This document shows, one piece after another, positions 1-10,458 of a stretch of 64,000 nucleotides of DNA. Made by a program: the position numbers and the translations under genes. The notes beneath the pieces are model-generated. The model was given only the letters and a program-made list of their open reading frames with translations, was not told the origin of the DNA and searched no databases. The stretch's first letter is position 1. Every line of letters starts with the position of its first letter. Source of the DNA: Lentinus brumalis. Taxonomy: Eukaryota; Basidiomycota; Agaricomycetes; Polyporales; Polyporaceae. The stretch lies in the NCBI GenBank assembly GCA_001792895.1, contig MARA01000005.1, positions 1,798,001 to 1,862,000 of the forward strand. Direction: 5' to 3'.

Positions 1-344
1 ACTGGACCGGGTTGGGACGTCGAGCTTGCGATGTTCTGTGTGTCGATCAGCAACGGGGACGTCGGACAGCTAGGAGACGCACTATTCGGTGCCATGGTAG
101 TGGTTAGAAGACAAGATGCGAGTGCGAGTACTTAGGCTCGAGGGGCTGATAGAATGCACCCAGTACTAGTGGGCCATGGCAGAACTAGAACGTTTTTCTC
201 GCCTTGATCCTAACCCCATCCTAGGGTCTCGGCCCGGTCATCCGTCCACCGAAATGTAGTAAGAGACTGTAGTCTGTACATAGTGTTATTGACAACTTTA
301 CAAGTACATCTTGCTCATCCATGCAGCACATACAGTCACCTGAA
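1..344. other. window edge, no gene resolved
   Basis: This is downstream (3' side) of the tRNase Z gene. No reading frame here has recognisable protein similarity or plausible splice structure. It probably holds the 3' untranslated region of that gene and part of the next intergenic space. Confidence 0.4.
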
Positions 345-2527
345 TCACCTATCTCTCTCCCTCCAGTCCTTCCGCGGCCGCTTGTCCTCGTACCTGGACG
401 CAGACCCCGCACTCGCAGCATGGCTACCATAACCCCTCCGTGACCCGCTGCTCCATTGCGTATGTCTTCCCCCGGAACCGGAAGCATGGCCATGCCCGTT
501 CCTGCGCCCATCACCACCCACCGAGCTGGTTGCTCGCCGCTTCCTGTCACCACCATATGCGGCGTCCTCGTATTCCGGAATGCGATCCTGTCCGCGTCCA
601 GCCTCGTCCATACGCTCCATTTCGCGCTGTGGAGGACGGTTCGGCGGCAGCTCGACAGAAAGGTAGTCCCAGGCGGCCTGCGGTTGGACCGAGCGGTTCT
701 GGCTCCATCCCTCCGCGGCCTGTCGCTCAATCTCACGCATGCACTCCTGCCGGAAGCGCGCCTGTGCCCCCTGATAGTTCATGTTCGGTGCTGGGAATCT
801 GCAAGCGAGCAGTCCATCAGTCTAGTAGGACAGTACTCCAAAGACGAGCAAGCGGGATCGGGGACATACCTCGCCCCAATGTGATTAAGGACCAACCGCT
901 CCGCCGCGATCGCCCGTGCAAATGCGCCCGCCATACCCGGGGTACTGTGGCCGCGCTCTCTCGTTTTCGCATCGACGCTCTCCTTCGTCCTATTCCTACC
1001 GGTGCGCTGGTTGGGGTCGACGCGCGGCGGGAGATACGCATCTGTCGCCTCATGCACGAGGAGCGTGACAGGGACGCGCGCAGGGACTCCATTCCCGAAC
1101 GGATCAAGCTCAGGCAAAACAGCGGTGTCTGGAGGGTCCGCGTGGATGAGCGGGATGAGCGGCGAAGGGTCGTAAGTGTCGCCAAGGATGACGAGCTTGC
1201 GCGGCGCGGGAGAGTCGGCGGTCAGCGGTGTGCGAGGAATCTCGCGAACCACATAGCCAATGCAAGGATCTGCCCGTAGCGAACCGACGTCAGTGCTAGG
1301 GTCATAAGGTGCGGTAAGTAAACACGTACCGCGATGCAGAATAGGACCAGCGTCGACAACGACACCCCAATGGTGGCCTGCACCTGGCGAGATGTCTACA
1401 ATACCTCGCCAAAACCCCGCCTCATCACACGAGAAATCCTGCCCAACGCACTCACTCTCTCCCCGAACATCCATCTCGTCTGCGGCCGCTTCCTGCCCGT
1501 CCTCTCCGGGCTGCACATCCGCTGCGACCGAAGATTGCTCCCCTGGGAAGAGCAGTTCGTGCACGACGTACGGATGTTCACTGTGAGTGTGCGTCATATG
1601 CCAGAGCATGCGAAGCATGCGCCGGATGCCGCGGGGACCGAAGATCTCCACGCGTGGAGGGAGCGAGTTTGGCGGGTTCGGGGTGGTGCCGGGAAGTTTG
1701 GGCTTGGGGATGCCGAGGACAGTGCGGAGGAAGGTGAGTGTCCCCATGCAATGGTCAGCTGGATGATATATAGGTCAGAGCTGCGTGCTACTAAGGCTCG
1801 ATGCGGGGAATGCATCCACATACAGCCATCCCCTCATGCATGCGACAGATGATAACTGGTCGAGGCCAATAGCTGTACCAGGACCTTACTTACTCTGCGC
1901 ATTACTGCAGCACGCGACCGGACAGGGAATCAGTACGTGCCTTACCAAGTAAGTCGTCACACTCGTGCTCTCTTGAGCTCGTCTCATGTGGCTCTTGAAT
2001 GTATGCGCCGTTCAAATGAATGTAGCTGCGACATACAATCCAAGGGGCAGCTTTGCAATAAGTTTGCAATGCCCATGCGAAGGAGGAGGCAGCGAACGAG
2101 CAGAATCGGCAGACGAGCATACCACAGTACTGTGGGTTGACCTCTTTCGTCCATTTGGCCATGTTTGCACAGAGTACTCGCGGAAAGTGCCAATTGCTGA
2201 ATAACGCGAGGAGACTCACCATGCATGTGTGTGATGAATATCTTCGAGACCTGGCTCGCGCGGAGACGTGGGTGCGCCGGACGGTAGGGCTGGCCCTCGA
2301 ATTGTCGGACAGTACCCTCCGCACAATCAACCACTGTCCGAGACGGTGAGCACGGTCCGTTCGCAGCACATCATGGCGAAGGAGTGTGACCAGAATGAGA
2401 CGAGTAACGCACTCCATAACGAGCCGTTTCCTAGAGCGTCGACGACGAGGCTCGAGCAGTTGCGCGTCTCCGTAGGCCCGCCTCCACTTGTCGTGCCGAG
2501 AAATGTGACTGTCATGTTGTTGGACAT
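345..2527 (-). CDS. tRNase Z (ribonuclease Z), ELAC1-like metallo-beta-lactamase
   Basis: Endonuclease that removes the 3' trailer of precursor tRNAs using two zinc ions. The N-terminus MTVTFLGTTSGG (a second Met at 2515; the upstream ATG at 2527 adds MSNN) is the typical first strand, followed after an intron by MVDCAEGTVRQF and KIFITHMH. The metal-binding HxHxDH motif reads H-M-H-A-D-H, but an intron of 461 bp (1759-2219) separates HMH from ADH. Later motifs: VEIFGPRGIRRML, the metal Asp in LVILGDTYDP, HEATDAYLP, and the exosite-like ERGHSTPGMAGAFA with its conserved His. The last exon (about 800-345) carries NMNYQGAQARFRQE, then a basic, Gly/Ser-rich tail that is longer than in bacterial enzymes. 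Divergent from the PQ-loop gene, 301 bp apart. Identification is by family motifs. Confidence 0.9.
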
Positions 2528-2828
2528 TGTTGAATGTGAGGACTTTTGCCGCGAGGGAGGAGAGTATGCGAGTGCGAGAGGACGACAGCGAAAGAGCGAC
2601 GGAGGGCAGATACGAGCTATGGTACAGCAGCGAAACGCACGTGTTCCGCTAGACACTGCGAGCATAGTGGAAGGGACCCATCGCTGCAGGAGACGAGTCT
2701 GTGGCGGAGGTACGCGTGACGCCATGCCGCTAGGGTTAGGGTCTGATACCCGCAAAAGGCAACATAGACGCGCTGCCAGCTCTGTCGTCACCGTCCTCCT
2801 CCTCCTCACTATCTACTACTTACTAGCT
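2528..2828. promoter_or_regulatory. shared upstream region of divergent tRNase Z and PQ-loop genes
   Basis: The two start codons (2527 on minus, 2829 on plus) lie 301 bp apart, so any promoter elements for both must sit here or overlap the genes. A pyrimidine-rich tract (about 2785-2815) precedes the plus-strand ATG. No specific factor site is claimed. Confidence 0.45.
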
Positions 2829-3946
2829 ATGGTGGCCAGCTGGATCTCTCTTCTGGCCTCGATTGGCATGGCTGTCGGCCCGCCTCTTGTCTATGCGGAC
2901 CAGGCCTACTCCATTGTGAAGAAGCAGTACGCGCACCCTTCCCTACGCGACCTGACATATGCAGACCTGGCTTCATAGAGACTCGACAGGCTTCTCTCGT
3001 GATGTCTGCGCCATTCTGTGAGCTTGTCGGCTTAATTGCTGCTGTGGGCGCTGACACTGCACTCCAGTCTCCTGGCGAACATCACGCGTTGTTTCTTCTG
3101 GCTCGGGAACCGCTTCGAGCGAGCGCTGCTCTTCCAGTCCCTCTTCATGATACTCGCACAGGTGCGCAGTGCCATTACGTCTTTCTTGGCATGCTTAGGC
3201 AAACGCTCCGTGCTTAGCTAGCCCTCCTCTACATCTGCATTCGCTACCGCCCCAGGCTCAGCCCGGAGAACCTCGGTGCATCTACCCGTCCTTTCTCATT
3301 CTGGCAGTGGGCCACCTACACCCAGTACCTCGAGTTCCTCGCCGCATTCATGTGAGTAGTGAACCTCGCCTGACGCGGCATTGCGTGAACGGCATACTCT
3401 TCAGACTCTGTCAAGCCATCCTCTTCCTCATCCTAGGCCGCTCCGACTTATTCATCTCTATCCTCGGATTCATCGCTCTTGGACTGGAGAGCACCTTGCC
3501 TATACCTCAACTAATCAGGTGAGTCCTGAAGCGCTTCTGCCCTATCAACCAAGGGCTCACCCTGCGGCATGCGCAGTAACTACAAGCAACGATCACTGTA
3601 CGGGTTCCGGATGTCGACCCTCATCGGATGGTTCGGCGGTGATTCCTTCAAGTACGCCGCTTCCCTTCATCGCCCTACACTTCCCAGCTGATAATTCCCC
3701 GCACCGCCCCAGGACCGTGTACTTCTTCCTGCAGGAGTCGCCGCTGCAGTTCAAAGTCTGCTCAATATTCCAGCTGTCCATCGACTGCGGTAAGTGCAAT
3801 CTCCGCCCTTCTTGCCCCTTTGCTCAAGTCGTCCGCCGCACGCAGCTATCGTGGTCCAACGAATCATCTATGGCAGCGCACCTCCTGCCACAGCGCTGCT
3901 GGAGGATGACGACATCGAGCAGGCATTAGCGCTGTCAGAAGAGTAG
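2829..3946 (+). CDS. PQ-loop repeat membrane protein (PQLC1/Any1-like)
   Basis: Predicted seven-helix membrane protein of the PQ-loop (MtN3/SWEET-like) superfamily; relatives such as yeast Any1 act in endosome/Golgi membranes and affect phospholipid asymmetry. Spliced exons: 2829-2926, 2979-3017, 3068-3161, 3218-3351, 3405-3518, 3577-3651, 3713-3789, 3846-3946. The product begins MVASWISLLASIG, has the first PQ-type motif region GPPLVYADQAYSIVKK followed by DSTGFSRDVCAILL, and the second, canonical one in LESTLPIPQLISNYKQRS and YGFRMSTLIGWFGGDSFKT. It ends with an acidic tail (LLEDDDIEQALALSEE). Exon 2 is only 39 nt. All junctions are GT-AG and keep frame. Family assignment is firm; the transported substrate or exact role is not known from sequence. 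Confidence 0.88.
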
Positions 3947-4512
3947 CGTTCCTCACTGCGTGGCGGACACCTCTCTTGCCCGCCCTGTACTGCTAGATTC
4001 TTCGGACTTATCTCCTTTGTGGACGCATCATGGCTCTTGCACTGTGATATCTCAAACCCACGCTCGGCCGACATTTCTCTGAGTGCTCATCCGGTCTCAG
4101 AGATCCTGGTAAGTGTTCGTACCATCCTCAGACCATCCTCCTGTGTCATGCACGTAAGAGCCTGTGCGGGTGCTACTTACTTGACGTTTACAATCAGGTA
4201 TGCGCCATCGTTGAACGGAAGCGACTACATAAAGTACTAGTGGTTAACGTATCAATGTGGATTGTTCATCCACCCTGTTTCTCTACCGCCTGGTGACGCA
4301 AATGATTTTCAAGGATCTCCGTCCATTGCCCTACACTACACTATACCTCGCTCTGTGAACCATCATGCACATGACTGGCCTTGTTGCGACGCTATCGCTC
4401 AGCTCCTCCTAGGCTCCTCTGAGTTCCAAAGGCGCCCATCGGTAGCGCACGTGGGCGCTGACATGACTTCAAAACTCCTCAAAAGCGACTCCTCCTCAGC
4501 CTACGACCCGCG
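3947..4512. other. intergenic, PQ-loop to kinase
   Basis: About 570 bp between two plus-strand genes. It should hold the 3' UTR of the PQ-loop gene and the promoter of the kinase gene. I see no repeat, RNA gene or conserved coding segment in it. Confidence 0.4.
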
Positions 4513-6046
4513 ATGCGACTGCACTTCTTACCGGAGCTCCCAACGGAAGGTGGATATGGTACGTCTCCTCATGCAGGCTTCTCTCCCGGTTGATCAATCT
4601 CAGTCAACGCACTCGAAGCCCGGGTCTATCGTGCGTCCATCACGGATGTACCCGGGAAGGTAGTAGCGGTGAAGCAGGCCACGGTTGCAGACAATGTTGA
4701 GCACCCAAGATTGTTACACGAAGGGGCTGCACTTGCATTGCTCCGAGGTGAACGTTGAACTTGTGCAGTATGATTGTGTTCTAACCTTAGTCTCGTTAGG
4801 CCATCCGAGTATACCCCTCGCATATGCGTGGGGACGGTCTCAATACTACGAATACCTCGCTATGGAGCTCCTCAGTGTCAATCTGGCCGACAGTGCAATC
4901 AAGCTCACTATGCGCAACCTCGTCGCCCTTGCTATACAAATGGTATTGTGCTCCCTGCATCTAGAGACGCATTGATAATCATTTGTCTGTTACACAGTTA
5001 GATGTGATCGAACACGTTCACTCGCATGGTATCGTTCATTGCGACGTGAAGACGCCGAACTTCATGTTGGGTAAAGAAGATCCTGGTCGCTTGCGTCTCA
5101 TCGACTTCGGTCTCTGTCGACCCTACCGCAACCCAGTCACACTCTCGCACCTTCCAGACGTAGGAACGCCGCGCTCCATCGGGACCGATGCATTCGCCAG
5201 TTTGCATGTGCATCACCGTCACTGTGAGCGAGGTAGTCACCTGCGTGAAGTCGCAGGAGATACTCATCGACTCACCTCGCAGCGCCGTCTCGCAGAGACG
5301 ACATGGAGTCTCTGTCGTACACACTCCTTGCCCTCTTGCTGGGCGATCTTCCCTGGGCACCTGGATGGAAGTACTTGGGGCGTACGCGCCTATATGAGTC
5401 GAAGAAGGCCTGGTCTGGCACGCAGCTCGTCGACCGCCCATCTGTTTTCGGGGAATTCGTGGACTACACCAGGGCTCTAGGCCACACATGCGCCCCCGAC
5501 TACGCATACTGGAAGTGTCGGTTCCGTGAGCTCTGCCCCGATCTTCCGGCTCAGCCATACTATGACCCGGAAGACACCACTGAATTGCTCCTCAAGCGCA
5601 CCCCGAGTGGCAGTCACGGCCACAGTAGTCACGCACAGCCCGCCCCTGAGGATGAGGACGAACCCAGCAAACCGCATGAGGAACGGGCAGGCATACACCT
5701 CTCGAAGATCGTACGGTTGGGGAAGGACGAGGACGAGCCGCACTACCGCCTGACGGACTCAGCAGGCGTGGAATTGCCGAAGTCTGCTCCGTGGAAGTAC
5801 ATCGACACTGACTTCATATCGTGCTCCGACTGGCCAGTGACCTTCTCGTTGGATGACGACGAGCTTCTCGGTGACGAGCTAGAGATCGTGTGCGCACATC
5901 TGGACATATTGGAGGAGTTGCCGTCAGGGCAAGAACAGCATGTGGAAGACTGCTGCCCTCCGGAGATCATGCACAGGGCGCCGCACACACGCTACTCGGA
6001 GATGCGGCTTTCATCAGTCGATACTTCTGTGCTAGCTGGCATGTAG
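4513..6046 (+). CDS. casein kinase 1-like protein kinase
   Basis: Ser/Thr kinase domain of the CK1 group, in five exons: 4513-4558, 4604-4747, 4800-4942, 4998-5223, 5283-6046. The start MRLHFLPELP is chosen because it gives a continuous N-lobe after splicing. Features in order: the Lys strand VVAVKQA, GHPSIPLAYAWG, the CK1-typical QMLDVIEHVHSHGI, catalytic loop HCDVKTPNFML (Cys where CK1 has Arg, catalytic Asp and Lys kept), IDFGLC (DFG kept), and SRRDDMESLSYTLL, matching the CK1 SRRDDLES motif. The glycine-rich loop is poorly recognisable and the N-lobe is short. After the kinase domain there is about 150 residues of acidic, low-complexity sequence. The group is known in cell-cycle and trafficking control; no substrate can be inferred. 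A degenerate relative lies at 17.3-18.2 kb. Confidence 0.8.
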
Positions 6047-6517
6047 GGTACTTCTGCGTCTCACAACCACGCGGACTCGAAAGGTTGGCCTCCAATGAAG
6101 AGCAGGTTACGATGCTCCGCGATCCCCTCCGTCCGCTACCCACGTAATCATCGTAGCGGCAGAGTGTGACACAGCTCGTTCCTTCCGCTGGAGAGTTGGT
6201 AAATAGGTCAGACAGGTTGCAACACCTATATCAAGAATCTCGACAGATGTACCCGCAACAAGGCGCAAAATACCGATGTAACCGTGATCATGGGTTTCTG
6301 TCGACAGCCTTTATATGCTCGCAGCGCTGTGTTGCAGGACGCTACCCTACCTTCTGTCCTGCGAGAATAGATGAGGCGACCAAGAATTGGCCTTACATAC
6401 GGGCACCACTGGGCCCATAAGGCTAAAATCACGATACATCGACACAAGTCGCAGCGAGCACGTACCGAGAGCGACTACACAAGCAAAACGTACCAAACAC
6501 CCGTGAGGTCCCTCCAC
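6047..6517. other. convergent intergenic, kinase/Paf1
   Basis: The kinase gene and the Paf1 gene converge on this segment of about 470 bp, which should hold both 3' UTRs and terminators. No gene or repeat is visible. Confidence 0.4.
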
Positions 6518-8146
6518 CTACTCCCCAAACACGTCTATGGCATCCGCGATGGCGTTCCGAGACGATGCACCGTTCGCGGCACCCGCGGCATCGTCCACTT
6601 CGCCTTCCCCATCGGCATCCGCGTCGGCACGCGAGAGCGGGAAGAGCGGGTCGACGACTTCTGCGAGCGCCTCCTCGCGTTCCTGCTCCTCTTCCCTGCT
6701 CATCGGTACGTGTCTGAGCTTCACGACGTCCCACTTGTCGCCGTACGACTCGTAGGTCTGTTATGAATTCGACTGTCAATACCATGGCTAGTAGGCAAGT
6801 GCGGACGAGGACATACGTTGACACGCTTCTTCTTGAGCAGCATCTTCCGCTCGATGTTCTTGTAGTACGCGCCCTTCGGCCGCACATGGCCGGCGTGGTT
6901 ATTTGCATCGTACGGATCCGATCCTTCGTCTAGAACAAGCAGGAACTCATTCGGCACTTCTTGCTCGACCTTGACCGTCTCATAGTCGCGCACGAAGTGG
7001 AAGGCCGAGGGCTGTGCGATGCGTCCCTTGAGCACGATAGGTGGCGGACGATAATGGAGAGGCTTTACCTCCTCTTCTGGTGGATCGTCTGGCGAGCGCG
7101 CAAGGCGATTCTGCTTGAACGTGATCGCATCTTCGTCGTCCTTGGTGAGATAGTACGCGAGGAAGTGATCGCCGTCTGCCTCCATGGGTCGTAGGATAGC
7201 ACAGTCGAGGCGGGGGTCATCGACCTGCGCGGCGTCAGACTGTCACGATTCAAGAACCACGAACGGAGTACACACATCTGGTGGCCGGTCTCCCGGCCTT
7301 TCTGAGAACCTGAACAAGTCGTACGCATTTGCCCAGATATCGGCGTCTGGGAGGATGTCAAACGCCTCCACAGCCGTGAGCTCGGGCTTGGTCGGGTGCC
7401 GTAGGTTTGCAAGTTCAGAAGATTCAACGGCGGCAAACGATGCCTCAATGTCGCGCAGCTGCGCATCCCGCGAGACGTCAATAGTGGCCTCCATGTTTTG
7501 TTTCCTGTCAAGGTAACCACCGTGTGAGGGTGCGTCATAGTCGATGTTCGCGGGGGCACGTACACATCTTGCGCAAGCGAAGCCCGAGAGCTGCCATCTC
7601 GACTCAGGTATTCAGTCTTCCGTAGCCAAGCAACATGGGGAACTGAGGATAGCGGCGTGGCCGCTCCAGACGAGGGCCCGGCACCCAAGAAAGGTCCAGA
7701 CGATGTTGCAGGGTCTCCGAGTAGGAACTGGTCTTTGGGATCAAGTTTGGGTAGGTTTTTGGGGTCGGGATTGATCTCTGCGTTCGTGTCCACAGCGTTG
7801 GAGACGTCAATGGCCGCAGCACAAGACGAGAGTCAACGCACGCACCCGAATCATCCCCGCTCTCATCCCACAAGCAATCCCAGCGCGACAAATCAAGCGG
7901 CATGCCAAGTTCTCCGTCTACGACCATTGGTAGCGGGGTCCCAGCCGCAATGTCGTCAAGGAATTCGGGCCGCGCATAGCGTTTGGGGTCGGTGGGGATA
8001 TCGAGAAGCTTTGGTGGACATGGCGGGGCCGGTAGCGGGTTCTGGTAGCGGACACGGATGAGGAGCTCGAGCTTGCTACAACACGTCGTGAGTCACATTG
8101 CTCTTTCTGCTCGAATATAACGCCCTAACCTTTTCTTGTAGCTCAT
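6518..8146 (-). CDS. PAF1: RNA polymerase II-associated factor 1 (Paf1)
   Basis: Subunit of the nuclear Paf1 complex, which travels with elongating RNA polymerase II and supports histone H2B ubiquitination and H3K4 methylation. The first exon is 17 nt (8130-8146, MSYKK) and splices to 8075, giving SKLELLIRVRYQNPLPAPP, the diagnostic Paf1 N-terminus. It continues with PKLLDIPTDPKRYARPEF, GMPLDLSRWDCLWDE, the VAWLRKTEYLS region, DIEASFAAVESSELANLRHP and AVEAFDILPDADIWANAYDLF. Then come HFLAYYLTKDDE, RPPPIVLKGRIAQPSAFHFVRDYE and KGAYYKNIERKMLLKKKR. The C-terminal exon holds SYGDKWDVVKLRHVPMSREEE and an acidic Asp/Ala-rich tail ending at 6518. An upstream in-frame extension exists but the ATG at 8146 fits the family. 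Transcribed convergently to the kinase gene. Confidence 0.92.
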
Positions 8147-8548
8147 GACGGGAGGTGTGGCAGGAGGAGCCGGTGAGCGTTCGAACGCAAGCGTACAAGC
8201 GCCCGACGCGCGCGCGTTCTTCTCAAGTTCTACTCTCCCGACAAGTCCGCGCGGTATGTCAGAGTACGCATGTGCGGTACGACAAACCTGCCTTTGCATG
8301 CCGCGTTACGTTCCTACGTTCCTGCACGTCGTCCGGAGAAACAAAACCCAGGCTGTCTATCCCATAAGGCCCAAAAAAGACATGTATCGTACATACATCC
8401 CGGTGCATGGCCAGCAGCAATAGCAAACCCATATGTGCAGCTATTCACAGGTATGTACCGGAATATACCATCCCGTCCGTCATGATCTTGTCGTGAAAGG
8501 GTATCGCGTGCGCCGCCATAACTGGCGGTGCCGAGCGTCGAGCAGCCT
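8147..8548. other. intergenic, Paf1 promoter side
   Basis: About 400 bp between the start of Paf1 and the stop of the next minus-strand gene; it should contain the Paf1 promoter and the 3' UTR of the upstream membrane-protein gene. No RNA gene or repeat is seen. Confidence 0.4.
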
Positions 8549-9690
8549 CTACACCGCGCGCGCCATGGACATGCTCGGTCTCTCGATCTGCTCCCAGTCT
8601 TCGCTTGGCGAGCGCTGCTCCGTAGAGCCTGGTGATCCAGGCCGGATGGTCGAGGAGCGCTTCGAGAGCCTGATGCGCACCCATACGAGGCCTCTCGCAA
8701 GCAAGAAGGCGAGGCATTCTGCGATGCCGACGGCGATGATGTAGCCTGCGAGCTTCGCGTGCTCCTTTCCTGGGTCCAAGAACGAGTATGCTGTGGAAGT
8801 GTCAGCGCGAGAGCTCGATACGAGGAAGCAGCACCGTTCGGAGCACGCGCGGTCGGATCGATGGGCAGGGAAACGTACTGTAGAAACCCTGGGTCGCCTC
8901 CGTGATATACGCGATTCCGAGGTAGCATGCGAGCATGAAGACGCATAATGGCAAATGCAGCCATGGGCTAGGGGCGACATTGGTGAGGGTGATCTCGAAA
9001 AGAGCGAATACGGTGTTCAAGGCATGTTCCGAAATGTTGATCCATGCTGCGACCACAGGTCAGTGAATGGAAGTTGGCGCGAAACGTGGGCGGACGTACT
9101 GGTGTATGTCGATGCAAACGTGCTCGAGTCCGACAACAAAGCCCAAAAGATGACAGTAACAACAAGAGCTGTGAGGGAAGCGATGTGAGCCGACGTGTCC
9201 CTGCATGATGAGACGGGCCGCTTACGATAAGTGGTTACAGTCGAGTACAGGAGGCGGTGGAGGAACTGCAGGAAGCGCGGCCAACGCTGGAGCGGATAAC
9301 TCTTGCCTCCGTTCAACGCGTAGCATAAAGTCTGGACAGCTGCCGCAAACTGGTACGCGATGATGCCGATGTAGGAGAGATGGGTGAAGTACGAAAAGTA
9401 TCTGCATCTTGCGGTTAGTGACCACTGTTCGGCCGCGAAGAACGCGCGCGCGGGACCGCAAAGGAAGAAGATGCATGCACACACCCATTGACAGTTCCAT
9501 CATCCGCGAGGGCCTCGTAAGCCAACTGGTAGAAGGCAACAAACAGCGCGTAGGTTCCCAACGTGAGGCGGATGATAGCGAGAACGAGCGGGGAGAAGAC
9601 CGGAGAAGTGACGAGGTCATAATGGGCGTCGAAGGGGGAAGCGACGCCAAGGCGGGGATAGAAGCCAGCTCGGGCTGGCTTGGAAGACAT
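8549..9690 (-). CDS. FAR-17a/AIG1-like multi-pass membrane protein
   Basis: Predicted membrane protein with about six hydrophobic helices. The ATG at 9690 (MSSKPARAGFYPRLG) is the first proper start; the in-frame codon further out at 9807 is GTG. Segments in order: FSPLVLAIIRLTLGTYALFVAFYQ, then FSYFTHLSYIGIIAYQF, a long loop plus TALVVTVIFWALL, NISEHALNTVFALFEI, and WLHLPLCVFMLACYLGIAYI followed by TQGFY and YSFLDPGKE. The last helix is GYIIAVGIAECLAFLLARG, then a hydrophilic tail. The W-x-HLP and FLDP signatures with this topology resemble the FAR-17a/AIG1 family, whose animal members hydrolyse hydroxylated fatty-acid esters; that activity is only inferred here. It splits over several short introns and is divergent from clathrin heavy chain. 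Confidence 0.65.
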
Positions 9691-10458
9691 GGATGGCCAA
9701 GATCTTTTGCTCTGCTTCGTGCGCGAGGAGGCCTGCGTGGCTGCTATCGCCAGGCCTGCAGACGGGGGCGAGGAGGGAGGGGACGGTGTAAAGAACGTGT
9801 GGTTCACTGGCAGGGTATGATACGGAGCGTCTGGCCAAAGCCTGACTGGCAGTGGCTAAAGCGAGACAGGAGAGGAGAGACAAAGAGGCGGGGGGCTGTC
9901 AGCAGACCCGCAGCTGCCAGTGCCCGCCATCGCTGCTAGTCTACGCGGCTCTTGATGCGACATACGCGTGAGGTCTGACGCTGATGGCAATGCACGATCC
10001 ATCTCCAGCACTCGCACCAGATCGTACACTGAAGTCGTTCAAACAGGGCCTCTGTGGGAACGGCGAGTACTCTCTGGAGGCAATGGTAGACTCTCGTTCT
10101 ACGGAGTACTTACATTACTGTATTGAGTCATAGATAGCACCTTCATATGCTTATCGCCCGGGAAGAATGAATGCCTTTGACGGCGTCGCGTATGCACCGT
10201 GAATGCAAGTGAATCAAGCCCGTTCTGCCCGTGCATTCTTCGGAGAGGGCGTTGGGTAACCTCGAGCCCGGAGGCAACGGGAGCGCGCGAGGCACAGGCG
10301 ATGCCCAAAAGCGGAAACGCACACACGTCGACGAGTGCGCCCAGCTGCGCCCTCCATCCTCCTCCTCCTCCCCGCACTCAACCCACCGCCCTGCTGCAGG
10401 TCAGATCTGCGACGGGTCCAACGACGCTCGCTCTCCCTCACGACCACCTTCGCCCGCC
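9691..10458. promoter_or_regulatory. shared upstream region, FAR-17a-like and clathrin genes
   Basis: Head-to-head spacing of 768 bp. A strongly pyrimidine-rich stretch (about 10355-10400) lies before the clathrin ATG, which is common near fungal start sites. No defined factor site is claimed. Confidence 0.4.

Noticed and set aside
1902..2417. 171-codon minus-strand frame
   Set aside because: It spans the long tRNase Z intron and parts of two exons in the wrong frame; no family features.
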